From NCBI RefSeq assembly GCF_007290395.2, contig NZ_CP041656.2, positions 310,001 to 374,000 on the forward strand: DNA of 64,000 nt. The letters are read 5' to 3'. Source of the stretch: Bradyrhizobium cosmicum (GTDB lineage Bacteria; Pseudomonadota; Alphaproteobacteria; Rhizobiales; Xanthobacteraceae). The translations under genes and the position numbers were made by a program. The notes under the pieces were generated by a model, which made no database searches, had not been told where the DNA came from, and saw only the letters and a program-made list of their open reading frames with translations. Positions 17,562 through 26,863 of this stretch are shown piece by piece. Numbering within the stretch: the first letter of the stretch is position 1; every line of letters begins with the position of its first letter.

Positions 17562-19520
17562 TCACGCCACCTTCTTCGGCGGCGCCTTGCGCTGCCGCAG
17601 GAATCGCCCGAGCAGCTTGCGCTTGCCCTTGCGCGGGATCAGCTCGATGTCGCTGACGAGCTTGGCGCCGCCTTTGCGGCGCTCCAGCACGATCTTGCGG
17701 CTGTGGAAGGCTTCCAGCTCGACGCGGTGCGCGACGCTGACGATGGTCGCCTTCGGCAGCTCGTCGGTGACCATCTGCATCATCTTGTCCTGGCTCTTCT
17801 CGTCGAGCGCAGAGGTCGCTTCATCCAGCACGACGATATCAGGGTTGTGCAAGAGCAGCCGCGCAAAGGCGAGGCGCTGCTTCTCGCCGCCGGACAGCGT
17901 CTGGTCCCACGGCGCTTCTTCCTCGATCTTCTCCTTGAGATGATCGAGCCCGACCTTGTGCAGGGCCTTACCGATCTCCTCGACGGTCCAGTCGTCTTCG
18001 GCGCCGGGATAGGAGACGGCGCGACGCAGGCTGCCGGACGGCACGTAGGGCCGCTGCGGCAGCATGAACAGTCGCCGGTCCGGATGGAAATTGACGCTGC
18101 CGCCGCCCCATGGCCAGAGACCGGCGATGGCACGCACCAGCGTGCTCTTGCCGGTACCGGATTCGCCGGCGACCAGCAGGCGTTCACCGGGCTCGATCGC
18201 GACCTCGGTCTCGCCGACCACGGCGGTGCCGTCGTCGAGCGTGACCGAGAGGTCCTTCAGTTCCAGCATCGTCTCATTGCTGGTCTCGCCGCGCTTGATG
18301 CGGCCGAGGCCGTCACCCTGCTCGGCGCGCTCGAGACCGTCGAGCGACATCATCAGCGAGGCGATGCGGCGCGCGCAGGCGTTCCAGTCGGCCAGCCGCG
18401 GATAATTGTCGACCAGCCAGCCGAACGCGCTCTGCACGATGGTGAAGGCCGAGGCTGCCTGCATCACCTGTCCGAGCGTCATGCTGCCGTCGAGGAATTT
18501 GGGTGCGCAGAGCAATAGCGGCACCACCGGCGCAACCAGGCTCGATCCCTGCGACACCAGCGTGGTGCGCATGTGTTGCCCGGCGAGCCGCGCCCATTGC
18601 CGCAGCACGCCGGTGAAATTGCGGTCGATGCCGTCGCGCTCTTCCTCCTCGCCGCCGAGCAGCGCGATGCTTTCGCCGTTCTCGCGCACGCGCGTCAGCG
18701 TGTAGCGGAAATCCGCCTCGGCCTGGTTCTTGTCCTCGGAGACCTGCACGAATTGGCGGCCGATCACCAAGATCGAGCCGGAGGCGATCGCAGCATAGAG
18801 GATCGCGGCAATCACGAGGAAGCCGGGAATGGTGATGGTGGATCCGCCGAGCGTGACGGTGAGCGCGCCGCCGATGGTCCAGAGCACCACGATGAAGGTC
18901 GCGGCCGAGAGCATTGCCGAGGTGACGCCGGCGAGGAAATCGACCGGCGAGTCGGTCGCGATGCGCAGATCCTCGGCGATCCGGTATTCGGGGTTCTTGT
19001 GATCGCCGCCAACGAGGTTGAGCTGGTAGTAGCGCCCGTTCGTGAGCCAGCGCGTCAGCACGCTGTTGGTCAGCCAGGCGCGCCAGCGCCGCTGGATGCC
19101 CATCCGCGCGAACACTTGCGCGACGCCCAGCACGATGCTGCCGATCGCGAGCGGAAAGAACACCGCGGTGAGATGAAACACGGTTGACGCATCGCGCTTC
19201 TCGATCGCGTCGAAGATCGCGCGGTTCCAGACATTGATGCCGTACTGGAAGGCGACGGTCAGGACGATCAGTGCGGCGAGGCCGATCGAGAACGGCCAGG
19301 CCAGCCGATCGCCATGGCGGCCCCAGAAGCCGCGTGCGCTGATCCAGAACCGCGTCAGCAGATAATCCTTGCGCGCCTGCTCGGCCTCCTCGGGCGACAG
19401 CTCCGGGTCGGGGTCGACCAGCTCCGGCGGCGGCGGCGTGATCTCGTCGCCGTCCTCACCCTTGATTTCAACGATGGGCGGCTTCTTGCCCTGTTCGCGC
19501 TTTCCGGCCGGCTTTTGCAT
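17562..19520 (-). CDS. ABC peptide transporter with fused membrane and ATPase domains (SbmA/BclA/Rv1819c-like)
   Basis: 652 residues. N-terminal Glu/Pro-rich cytoplasmic tail (1-70), then an ABC_membrane_2/SbmA_BacA-like region with about six helices (75-370), and a C-terminal ATPase with Walker A GESGTGKST (about 450), signature LSGGEKQRLAFARL and Walker B DIVVLDEATSALD. This is the half-exporter architecture used by mycobacterial Rv1819c and by Bradyrhizobium BclA, which take up antimicrobial peptides and, in some nodules, legume NCR peptides. Whether this copy is BclA or a paralogue such as YddA/ExsE cannot be decided here. No paired gene. Inner membrane. Confidence 0.85.
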   Translation of the reverse strand: MQKPAGKREQGKKPPIVEIKGEDGDEITPPPPELVDPDPELSPEEAEQARKDYLLTRFWISARGFWGRHGDRLAWPFSIGLAALIVLTVAFQYGINVWNRAIFDAIEKRDASTVFHLTAVFFPLAIGSIVLGVAQVFARMGIQRRWRAWLTNSVLTRWLTNGRYYQLNLVGGDHKNPEYRIAEDLRIATDSPVDFLAGVTSAMLSAATFIVVLWTIGGALTVTLGGSTITIPGFLVIAAILYAAIASGSILVIGRQFVQVSEDKNQAEADFRYTLTRVRENGESIALLGGEEEERDGIDRNFTGVLRQWARLAGQHMRTTLVSQGSSLVAPVVPLLLCAPKFLDGSMTLGQVMQAASAFTIVQSAFGWLVDNYPRLADWNACARRIASLMMSLDGLERAEQGDGLGRIKRGETSNETMLELKDLSVTLDDGTAVVGETEVAIEPGERLLVAGESGTGKSTLVRAIAGLWPWGGGSVNFHPDRRLFMLPQRPYVPSGSLRRAVSYPGAEDDWTVEEIGKALHKVGLDHLKEKIEEEAPWDQTLSGGEKQRLAFARLLLHNPDIVVLDEATSALDEKSQDKMMQMVTDELPKATIVSVAHRVELEAFHSRKIVLERRKGGAKLVSDIELIPRKGKRKLLGRFLRQRKAPPKKVA

Positions 19521-19669
19521 GAGCAGACAACGTAAAGGAAATCAAACGGTTCCCTTCGGTTCCGGGGCGACGCCCTTTGCATCTTTCGGCAAGGGGCGCA
19601 ATTCGCATACAGAGCGATGGAGTGGACGCCGGAACATCCGCTGTCGGACGCGCTACCGACGTGCTGCGG

Positions 19670-21283
19670 TCAGATGCCGTGTTCGTCGCGGAGCGCGCGG
19701 GCCGCGTTCTCTCCGATGATGACGCACGGCGCCATCGTATTCCCAGTGGTGATCCGCGGCATCACCGAGCCGTCGGCGATGCGAAGCCGATCGATGCCGT
19801 ACACCCTGAGCTTGCTGTCGACCACGGACATTGCATCCCGTCCCATCTTCGCCGAGCATGTCTGGTGCCAGTAGGTCACTGCGGAGTCGCGCACGAAGCG
19901 CTCCATCTCGGCGGCGCCGAGAGGACCGGGTAACGACTCGCGCGCCACCAGCGGCTCGAAGGCACGGGTATTGCCGAGCGCACGGCAAACATCGACGCAG
20001 GCGATCGCCGTCTTCACGTCGTCAGGATGTGACAGCATGTTGGCTTCGATCCGCGGCGTTGCCAGCGGTTCGGCATTTCGAAGCCTTACCCTGCCTCGGC
20101 TCTTCGGCAAAGCGAGGCCGGCGAACATCGTCCAGCCGTGGGCCGGCGCCCGGTCAGCCGTCTCGGGACTCGGCACCGGGAATTCGACCTGACAGAATAG
20201 CAGGTCGGGGGTTTTGAGCGCGGAATCGGATTTCCAGTACAGAGTCGCCGCGTTGGCGGTGTTGCGCGGCGCGATCGGCTCGCGATATTCCCAAATGCAT
20301 CCGAACGACACGTGATCCTGCAGGTTCCGACCGACACCCGGCAGGTGCCGGACCACGGGGATATCAAACGGTCGAAGCTCGTTCTCATCGCCAATGCCGG
20401 AGCGCATCAGCACCGACGGCGTCTGGATCGCTCCGAGCGAGAGCACAACTTCCCGGGCCGCATTGAACCGCAGCGTCCGACCGTTACGCACCGCCTCGAC
20501 GCCGACGGCCCTCCCGCGCTCGAGCAGAACGCGGGAGACCTGCGTGCCGGTCAGCAATGTGAGATTGGGCCGATCGAGGAATGGATAGGTATAGGCGCGG
20601 AAGATGGAGTGGCGCCTGCCGTTACGGACAAGGATATCCGTGACGGCGCAGCCGCCTTCGCCCTCCATCATCTCGCCGTTGTTGCTCTCAAAAGTCGGAA
20701 TGCCGATCTCTTTCGCCGCGCCGAGCATCGCCATCGCCGCTGGTCCGGGATCGGGTGACGGTTGCACGTAGACCGGGCCTCCGGTGCCGCGATGGCGCGG
20801 ATCGGGCGTGCCTTGCCAGTTCTCGATCTCCCGGAAGATGTCCGAGACGGCATCGTAGCCCCAGGATTCGTCGCCGGCTTCCTTGGCGAAGAAGTCCCAA
20901 TCACTGCGGTGCCCGCGCGCCCACAGCATCACGTTTATGCTCGACCCGCCTCCGACAACCTTGCCCATCGACATCGGAAGCGCGCGCCCGTTCAGATGCG
21001 GGTTGGGCTCCGCAACAAAACCCCAATCGGTCGCGCTGCCGAGATTGCCTGGCCAGGCCGCCGGCTCCATGACGGTCGGCACCTCGTCGCCGCCGCCGGC
21101 TTCAATCAGCAGGACCTCGACGGACGGATTTTCGGCAAGTCGCCTTGCGACGACCGAGCCGGAACTGCCGGCGCCGCAGACGATGAAGTCGTAGCTGCCG
21201 CGGGGATTTTCGTTGAGCCGATGTTGATTGGCGGCAACGCGGTCCGCAAATTCCGGCAGATCTGAGGGGAGAGAGTCGTTCAC
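19670..21283 (-). CDS. GMC-family FAD oxidoreductase (choline/alcohol dehydrogenase-like)
   Basis: 537 residues. N-terminal ADP-binding motif GAGSSGSVVARRL at about 36-48, MGKVVGGGSSINVM around 105-118 (GMC signature 1 region), and GAIQTPSVLMRSGIG near 290 (signature 2). The catalytic His lies in VTYWHQTCSAKMG and the partner Asn in TTGNTMAPC near the C-terminus. It oxidises an alcohol using FAD and probably feeds electrons to the respiratory chain; the exact alcohol is unknown. The start is GTG at 21283 with GGAG upstream. It is divergent from the MerR/GAF regulator at 21721, across a 437-base region with a 9-bp repeat array; regulation by that protein is plausible. Confidence 0.88.
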   Translation of the reverse strand: MNDSLPSDLPEFADRVAANQHRLNENPRGSYDFIVCGAGSSGSVVARRLAENPSVEVLLIEAGGGDEVPTVMEPAAWPGNLGSATDWGFVAEPNPHLNGRALPMSMGKVVGGGSSINVMLWARGHRSDWDFFAKEAGDESWGYDAVSDIFREIENWQGTPDPRHRGTGGPVYVQPSPDPGPAAMAMLGAAKEIGIPTFESNNGEMMEGEGGCAVTDILVRNGRRHSIFRAYTYPFLDRPNLTLLTGTQVSRVLLERGRAVGVEAVRNGRTLRFNAAREVVLSLGAIQTPSVLMRSGIGDENELRPFDIPVVRHLPGVGRNLQDHVSFGCIWEYREPIAPRNTANAATLYWKSDSALKTPDLLFCQVEFPVPSPETADRAPAHGWTMFAGLALPKSRGRVRLRNAEPLATPRIEANMLSHPDDVKTAIACVDVCRALGNTRAFEPLVARESLPGPLGAAEMERFVRDSAVTYWHQTCSAKMGRDAMSVVDSKLRVYGIDRLRIADGSVMPRITTGNTMAPCVIIGENAARALRDEHGI

Positions 21284-21578
21284 GGGGATACTCCAGGGCA
21301 GTGGGCGGCGCCGGGGAACGCGATGTTCCGGGCGGGCGCCGATGGGGAAATGGAAAAGGCTCGCCGCCGGCGGGGAAAGCTGACGCCGGCGAAGGGCGTC
21401 ATGGATCGCGCGGTTTCCGCGATTGATGTTTCGGGGGCTTCTCGGCCGAGGCGCAGGTCTTCCCGGGCTCGGACGGTTCCACGTCTTGGCAGGGAGGATT
21501 TGGCCTGGGGCATGCTCTCTTCTTAATAGAAGGGTGAGCCACGGCCCTTCGCATCCGCCAAGCGGCGCGAAGGCAGTG

Positions 21579-21623
21579 TATCAAATGTATCAAATCTATC
21601 ATTATCATCAAATTTATCAAAAT
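21579..21623 (+). promoter_or_regulatory. Five in-register 9-bp direct repeats upstream of a MerR/GAF regulator
   Basis: Consecutive units TATCAAATG, TATCAAATC, TATCATTAT, CATCAAATT, TATCAAAAT fill 45 bases exactly, in an AT-rich island within otherwise GC-rich DNA. The rest of the 437-base gap 21284-21720 contains no recognised gene; after the array an inverted repeat with arms GCTCCC / GGGAGC (21631-21658) encloses TTGTCAACA. The array is 98 bases ahead of the regulator start. MerR-like proteins of the BldC type bind AT-rich direct repeats cooperatively, so this could be a self-binding operator; this link is inference. Confidence 0.75.
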
Positions 21624-21720
21624 AGGAGCCGCTCCCTCTTGTCAACAGGAGCGGGAGCACGACATTGTGAGGCCTGGGACGAGGCGGCCGGCGCACGGTC
21701 GTGGGCGGAGATGGGACTGG

Positions 21721-22905
21721 ATGGACAAGGAAATTCTGACGACGGCGGAGGCTGCCAAGATCCTGGGCGTCTCGATTCGCACCGCGCAGCTTCTGATCGA
21801 AGGCGGTACGATCCCTTCCTGGAAAACCCCGGGAGGGCATCGCCGGGTCTACCGCCGAGACGTTCTCGCGGTGATATCCGGTCCCAGCCACCCGCCGATG
21901 TTTGCTTCCGCGCGGGTGATCACCATCGCGCGCCCGGAACGCATCGCCGATTACGAAGCGGCTCTGGCGAAGGTGAATGATTGTGTCGTCGAGAGCTACA
22001 CGGACGTCTACGCGGCGCTGCTCGCGATCGGCTCTCGGTCGCCGGCCGCCGTCGTGATCGAAGCCGAACAGTCGGGCTCCGCCAGATTGGACGTGCTGGA
22101 GAGTCTGCGCTCCGATCCAGCGCTCGGACGCACCCAGATTCTGGTTGTCGGCCGCTCGGCGGCAGAGTGGAAGATCGGCACAGCCGGCCTCGACACCGGG
22201 ACGACGGTGTTCGTCGACGGATTACCCGCGTTACCGGCGGCGATCGAAACCGCGCTTCGGGGCGCCGTCGAGCACCCGGTCCCGTTCGAAACGCAGCCGA
22301 CGTTTCCCTTTCCGGACAATGAGGGCCAGCGTCTTCTCGCGCTTGAACGCTCCGGCCTTGTCGACACGCCGCCGGAGGATTCTTTCGATCGCCTGACCTG
22401 GCTGGCTGCCCGCAGCCTCGACGCTCCGGTCGCACTGCTGACGCTGCTCACGCCGACCCGGCAATGGTTCAAGTCGCGCTACGGGCTCGATCTGGTCGAG
22501 ACGCCGCGCGGCTGGGCGTTCTGCAACTACACCATTCTGCAGAAGGATATCATGGTCGCCGAGAATCTCGCGACCGACCCGCGCTTCGCCGACAATCCGG
22601 CTGTGTCTGGCGAACTGGGGTTTCGGTTCTACGCCGGCTGCCCGGTCATCGATCCGGACGGCTTCACGCTAGGTTCGCTCTGCGTGATCGATACCCGGCC
22701 GCGCACGCTGGATGACACCCAGAAGCAGATATTGGCCAATCTCGCTGCGCTCGCTTCGAGCGAGATCAAGCTGCGCGCGACGGACCGCCAATTGCGCTGG
22801 GCCATCGATCACGGGACCCCAAGAGGCGGCGCGGCGGCAGCGCCTCCACCGGCCGGCAAGCGGGAGGTTATTCCCAGGCCAGCCAAGACCGGCGTCGAAG
22901 TGTGA
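21721..22905 (+). CDS. Transcription regulator with MerR-type HTH and GAF sensor domain
   Basis: 394 residues. Residues 4-55 form an excisionase/MerR-type winged HTH (LTTAEAAKILGVSIRTAQLL, then TPGGHRRVYRRDVLAVI). Residues 60-185 resemble a receiver-like alpha/beta domain but no clear phosphorylation Asp context was seen. Residues 205-355 are a GAF domain (RLLALERSGLVDTPPEDSFD, VALLTLLTPTRQWFKSRYGL, FYAGCPVIDPDGFTLGSLCV) of the type fused to bacterial sensors. The C-terminus is Pro/Ala-rich. Preceded by the 9-bp direct repeat array and divergent from a GMC oxidoreductase. It likely senses a small ligand or redox signal and regulates itself or the GMC gene. I start at the ATG 21721 rather than the out-of-pattern upstream extension. 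Confidence 0.8.
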   Translation: MDKEILTTAEAAKILGVSIRTAQLLIEGGTIPSWKTPGGHRRVYRRDVLAVISGPSHPPMFASARVITIARPERIADYEAALAKVNDCVVESYTDVYAALLAIGSRSPAAVVIEAEQSGSARLDVLESLRSDPALGRTQILVVGRSAAEWKIGTAGLDTGTTVFVDGLPALPAAIETALRGAVEHPVPFETQPTFPFPDNEGQRLLALERSGLVDTPPEDSFDRLTWLAARSLDAPVALLTLLTPTRQWFKSRYGLDLVETPRGWAFCNYTILQKDIMVAENLATDPRFADNPAVSGELGFRFYAGCPVIDPDGFTLGSLCVIDTRPRTLDDTQKQILANLAALASSEIKLRATDRQLRWAIDHGTPRGGAAAAPPPAGKREVIPRPAKTGVEV

Positions 22906-22912
22906 GCGACGT

Positions 22913-23695
22913 CTAGATCTGCCGCTCGACCATCTTGAGCTTGAGCTCGGCGATGGCTTCCGCCGGGTTCAGGCCCTTCGGGCAGGCCTTGGCGCAGTTC
23001 ATGATGGTGTGGCAGCGATAGAGGCGGAACGGGTCCTCGAGATTGTCGAGGCGCTCGCCGGTCGCTTCGTCGCGCGAATCCGAGACCCAGCGGTTGGCCT
23101 GGAGCAGCGCGGCGGGGCCGAGATAGCGGTCGCTGTTCCACCAGTAGCTCGGGCATGAGGTCGAGCAGCAGGCGCAGAGGATGCACTCGTAGAGGCCATC
23201 GAGCTTCTCGCGGTCCTCGTGGCTCTGGCGCCATTCCTTCTGCGGCGTCGGCGAGGTCGTCTTCAGCCACGGCTCGATCGAAGCATACTGCGCGTAGAAA
23301 TTGGTGAGGTCGGGAACGAGGTCCTTCACCACGGGCTGATGCGGCAGCGGATTGATCTTGACCGCGCCGTCCTTCACGTCGTGCATCGAGCGGGTGCAGG
23401 CCAGCGTGTTCTGGCCGTCGATGTTCATGGCGCAGGAGCCGCAGACGCCTTCGCGGCAGGAGCGGCGGAACGTCAGCGACGGATCGATGTGATTCTTGAT
23501 CCAGATCAGGCCGTCCAGCACCATCGGACCGCAGTCGTTGGTGTCGACGTAATAGGTGTCGACGCTCGGATTCTTGCCGTCGTCCGGATTCCAGCGGTAG
23601 ACGCGGAATTCACGCACGTCGGTCGCGCCCGCGGGCTTCGGCCAGGTCTTGCCGCCGGTGATCTTGGAGTTCTTCGGAAGTGCGAATTCAACCAT
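22913..23695 (-). CDS. sdhB: Succinate dehydrogenase iron-sulfur subunit
   Basis: 260 residues, normal length. Carries three Fe-S clusters: [2Fe-2S] ligands in [16 protein letters not shown] (about 80-95, plus a fourth Cys in TLAC), and the [4Fe-4S]/[3Fe-4S] pair in [16 protein letters not shown] and [17 protein letters not shown]. Passes electrons from the flavin in SdhA to quinone at the membrane anchor. It is the last gene of the sdhCDAB operon, 24 bases after sdhA. The GAF regulator gene ends convergently 8 bases downstream. Confidence 0.97.
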   Translation of the reverse strand: MVEFALPKNSKITGGKTWPKPAGATDVREFRVYRWNPDDGKNPSVDTYYVDTNDCGPMVLDGLIWIKNHIDPSLTFRRSCREGVCGSCAMNIDGQNTLACTRSMHDVKDGAVKINPLPHQPVVKDLVPDLTNFYAQYASIEPWLKTTSPTPQKEWRQSHEDREKLDGLYECILCACCSTSCPSYWWNSDRYLGPAALLQANRWVSDSRDEATGERLDNLEDPFRLYRCHTIMNCAKACPKGLNPAEAIAELKLKMVERQI

Positions 23696-23719
23696 TCGAT
23701 TAAGGCCTTCGCTGTTCGC

Positions 23720-25555
23720 TCAGTACACGCGCGCTTTCGGCGGGATGTATTGCACGTCGTTGGTCATCGTGTAGTCGTGAACCGGGCGGTACTCGATCTT
23801 GACCTTGCCGGCATCATCCAGCCAGGCCAGCGTGTGCTTCATCCAGTTCTTGTCGTCGCGATCGGAGAAGTCCTCGCGCGCATGCGCGCCGCGGCTCTCG
23901 GTGCGGTTTGCGGCGGAGTTCATCGTCACCACCGCCTGCGCGATCAGATTGTCGAATTCCAGCGTCTCGACGAGGTCTGAATTCCACACCAGCGAGCGGT
24001 CCGAGACGCCGATGTCGGTGATGCCGCTGTGGACCTTCTCGATCAGGTTCTGGCCTTCGCTCAGGATGTCGCCGGTGCGGAACACCGCGCAATTGTTCTG
24101 CATCACGTGCTGCATGCCTTCGCGCAGCTTCGCGGTCGGCGTGCCGCCGGAGGCGTAACGGTAACGGTCGAGACGGCCGAGCGCGAGCTCGGACGAGTTC
24201 GCCGGCAGCTCCGGCTGCTTGGCATTGGGCGTGAGCTTTTCGGCGAGGCGCAGCGCCGCGGCGCGGCCGAACACGACGAGGTCGATCAGCGAGTTGGAGC
24301 CGAGGCGGTTGGCGCCGTGCACGGACACGCAGGCGGCCTCGCCGATCGCCATCAGGCCGGGGATGACGGCGTTGTCGTCGCCGTCCTTCTTGGTCAGCAC
24401 CTCGCCGTGATAGTTCGTCGGGATGCCGCCCATGTTGTAGTGGACCGTGGGCACGATCGGAATCGGCTCGCGCGTCACGTCGACATTGGCGAAGATCTTC
24501 GCGGATTCTGAGATGCCCGGCAGGCGCTCGGCGAGCACCGCGGGATCGAGATGGTCGAGGTGAAGGAAGATGTGGTCCTTCTTCTTGCCGACGCCGCGGC
24601 CTTCGCGGATCTCGATGGTCATCGCGCGCGAGACGACGTCGCGCGACGCCAGATCCTTCGCGGAGGGCGCATAACGCTCCATGAAGCGCTCGCCCTCGGA
24701 GTTGACGAGATAGCCGCCTTCGCCGCGCGCGCCTTCGGTGACGAGACAGCCCGAGCCGTAAATGCCGGTCGGGTGGAACTGAACGAACTCCATGTCCTGC
24801 ATCGGCAGGCCGGCGCGCAGCACCATGCCGCCGCCGTCGCCGGTGCAGGTATGTGCCGAGGTGCAGGAGGCGTAGGCGCGGCCGTAGCCGCCGGTGGCGA
24901 GAATCACGGTCTGGGCGCGGAAGCGGTGCAGCGTGCCGTCGTCGAGCTTGAGCGCGATGACGCCGCGGCAGGTGCCCTGGTCGTCCATGATCAGGTCGAT
25001 GGCGAAGAACTCGATGAAGAACTCGGCCGCGTGGCGCAGCGACTGGCCGTACATCGTGTGCAGCATGGCGTGGCCGGTGCGGTCGGCGGCGGCGCAGGTG
25101 CGCTGCGCCTGGCCCTTGCCGAAGTCCATGGTCATGCCGCCGAACGGACGCTGGTAGATCTTGCCGTCCTCGGTGCGCGAGAACGGCACGCCCCAATGCT
25201 CGAGTTCGTAGACCGCGTCGGGCGCGTTGCGCACCATGTATTCGATCGCGTCCTGGTCGCCGAGCCAGTCCGACCCCTTCACGGTGTCGTACATGTGCCA
25301 GCGCCAGTCGTCCTTGTGCATGTTGCCGAGCGAGGCGGAAATGCCGCCCTGCGCCGCGACCGTGTGCGAGCGGGTCGGAAACACCTTGGTGATGCAGGCG
25401 GTTTTCAGGCCGGCTTCGCTGCACCCGACGGTGGCGCGCAGGCCCGCGCCGCCGGCGCCGACCACGACGACGTCATACGTATGGTCCTCGATCGGATAGG
25501 CTTTTCCGTTGGTGGCGGGAGCGCCGTTGCCCTTGCCATTTGTCTCAGCGGCCAT
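23720..25555 (-). CDS. sdhA: Succinate dehydrogenase flavoprotein subunit
   Basis: 611 residues. Oxidises succinate to fumarate in the TCA cycle as part of complex II. The FAD motif [15 protein letters not shown] lies at about 30-44, the covalent-flavin histidine in [10 protein letters not shown] near 64-73, and active-site stretches [11 protein letters not shown] and [10 protein letters not shown] are intact. A 20-residue Gly/Asn-rich N-terminal extension precedes the FAD domain, as in other Bradyrhizobium enzymes. It starts 3 bases after the sdhD stop, so is translationally linked to it. Confidence 0.97.
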   Translation of the reverse strand: MAAETNGKGNGAPATNGKAYPIEDHTYDVVVVGAGGAGLRATVGCSEAGLKTACITKVFPTRSHTVAAQGGISASLGNMHKDDWRWHMYDTVKGSDWLGDQDAIEYMVRNAPDAVYELEHWGVPFSRTEDGKIYQRPFGGMTMDFGKGQAQRTCAAADRTGHAMLHTMYGQSLRHAAEFFIEFFAIDLIMDDQGTCRGVIALKLDDGTLHRFRAQTVILATGGYGRAYASCTSAHTCTGDGGGMVLRAGLPMQDMEFVQFHPTGIYGSGCLVTEGARGEGGYLVNSEGERFMERYAPSAKDLASRDVVSRAMTIEIREGRGVGKKKDHIFLHLDHLDPAVLAERLPGISESAKIFANVDVTREPIPIVPTVHYNMGGIPTNYHGEVLTKKDGDDNAVIPGLMAIGEAACVSVHGANRLGSNSLIDLVVFGRAAALRLAEKLTPNAKQPELPANSSELALGRLDRYRYASGGTPTAKLREGMQHVMQNNCAVFRTGDILSEGQNLIEKVHSGITDIGVSDRSLVWNSDLVETLEFDNLIAQAVVTMNSAANRTESRGAHAREDFSDRDDKNWMKHTLAWLDDAGKVKIEYRPVHDYTMTNDVQYIPPKARVY

Positions 25556-25558
25556 GGG

Positions 25559-25963
25559 TTACACTCCGGAAGAAAGCTTCACGATCGCGTAGGTCGAGGC
25601 GAGCGCGACGGCGACCGAGAAGAAATTGTTGAGCATGATCGACACGAGCTTCAGCTTCTCGTTGTGAACGTAGTCCTCGATCACGACCTGCATGCCGATC
25701 TTCATGTGCCAGGTGCTGGCGACGATGAAGAGCAGCATGATGATGGCGATCGGCAGCGAGCCGAGGGTCTGCGCCGCGAAGGCCTGGTTGCGGCCGAAGA
25801 GCATCATGATGACCACGATCACCGGGATCATCAGCAGCGTCATCGCGACCGCCGTCAGGCGCTGGCGCCAGAAGTCGGATGTACCGGAATGGGCGGCGCC
25901 GAGATTGCGGACGCGGCCGAGCGGGGTGCGCATGCTGCGCTTCGGCGTATCGGCTGCGCTCAT
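25559..25963 (-). CDS. sdhD: Succinate dehydrogenase membrane anchor subunit
   Basis: 134 residues. Three hydrophobic segments (about 38-58, 65-85, 106-130) with a conserved His-bearing helix (IVASTWHMKIGMQVVIEDYVHNE at about 80-102), which supplies a heme b ligand and part of the quinone site. Its start codon overlaps the sdhC stop by four bases (ATGA at 25963-25960), the usual sdhC-sdhD coupling. Function: anchors SdhAB to the inner membrane and transfers electrons to ubiquinone. Confidence 0.93.
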   Translation of the reverse strand: MSAADTPKRSMRTPLGRVRNLGAAHSGTSDFWRQRLTAVAMTLLMIPVIVVIMMLFGRNQAFAAQTLGSLPIAIIMLLFIVASTWHMKIGMQVVIEDYVHNEKLKLVSIMLNNFFSVAVALASTYAIVKLSSGV

Positions 25964-26358
25964 TTTCCACCTCCGACCGCGTAGGCGATGATCCAGACCA
26001 GCACCGTCAGCGCGATGCCGCCGATCGCTGCGCCCCAGGTCAGGGCCTCGCGCTCGTTGGCCTTGAAGCCGTAGCCGAGGTCCCACACGAAGTGCCGGAT
26101 GCCGCTCAACATGTGGTGCATCAGCGCCCAAGTGTAGCCGAACACGATCAGGCGCCCGATGATGCTGCCGGTGAAGGCCTGGACATGGGCATAGGCGGCG
26201 GGGCCTGAGGCCGCAGCAACCAGCCACCAGACCAGCAGCAGGGTTCCGACATAAAGGGCGACGCCGGTGGCGCGATGGACGATGGACAGCGCCATCGTCA
26301 GCGTCCAGCGGTAGACTTGCATATGGGGTGAAAGCGGTCGTTCGATCCGTGCGGTCAT
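25960..26358 (-). CDS. sdhC: Succinate dehydrogenase cytochrome b556 subunit
   Basis: 132 residues with three membrane helices. The N-terminal ERPLSPHMQVYRWTLTMALSIVHR is the SdhC signature, and HHMLSGIRHFVWDLG (near 85-99) contains heme and quinone contacts. I chose the ATG at 26358 since upstream codons in frame are not conserved in type; the promoter of the operon should lie in the roughly 500-base region upstream, which holds no gene. Confidence 0.93.
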   Translation of the reverse strand: MTARIERPLSPHMQVYRWTLTMALSIVHRATGVALYVGTLLLVWWLVAAASGPAAYAHVQAFTGSIIGRLIVFGYTWALMHHMLSGIRHFVWDLGYGFKANEREALTWGAAIGGIALTVLVWIIAYAVGGGK

Positions 26359-26863
26359 GGGCTTTTGATGTTTATTGCGGCCCAGCGTGGGGCACATGGG
26401 GATCGCGGAAGGTCGGCTCTATTTACGGAGTCGATTTCGCCTGCGCAATCACCAATTCGCCATAAATCGAACGATGGTTCAGCACTACAGCCTTGATGAA
26501 CCAAGCCCAATCAGAGGCTTGGTATACCAGCAGGCTGGCCCGCCAACCAAGTAAGGAATCTAAATTCATAGGTTCCATTGGCGTCCGATGCATTGAAATT
26601 ACTATTGGAACGCCTCTAAACGGACCACGCCGTCCAGGCAGGTTGAGAGCGGCCGTCCGTCACCACGCCGGCCTGTCGAATGGCGCTGAGCTTGCCTCCT
26701 GCCGATCCCGTCTGCCCGATGGTGGATATGCGCATCCTGCAATCCACCCCAGCCGGGAGGTGGAGCGTGTCGACCGCGGGAATCAGATCGCCTAAAGCTC
26801 CACGCGCAGCCCCGGGATCGACGAATCGGAGAGGTTGCGACCAGTCGCCGGGGCAGGTCAGGG
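26359..26863. other. 505-bp region without a convincing gene, upstream of sdhC and the TauE gene
   Basis: This divergent interval is AT-richer than its neighbours at 26400-26640 and contains a hairpin with arms CCAAGCC / GGCTTGG at 26501-26522. A 100-codon open frame at 26493-26795 and its reverse show no recognisable domain and mixed codon use, and I read them as non-coding. Promoters for sdhCDAB (leftward) and the permease (rightward) must lie here. The AT-rich part could be a decayed foreign insertion; nothing specific identifies it. Confidence 0.45.

Noticed and set aside
21280..21513. 77-codon frame upstream of the GMC gene
   Set aside because: No recognisable domain, basic low-complexity composition; lies in the regulatory region with the repeat array.
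26493..26795. 100-codon frame in the sdhC/TauE gap
   Set aside because: Crosses a sharp base-composition change, matches no family and competes with an equally open frame on the other strand.
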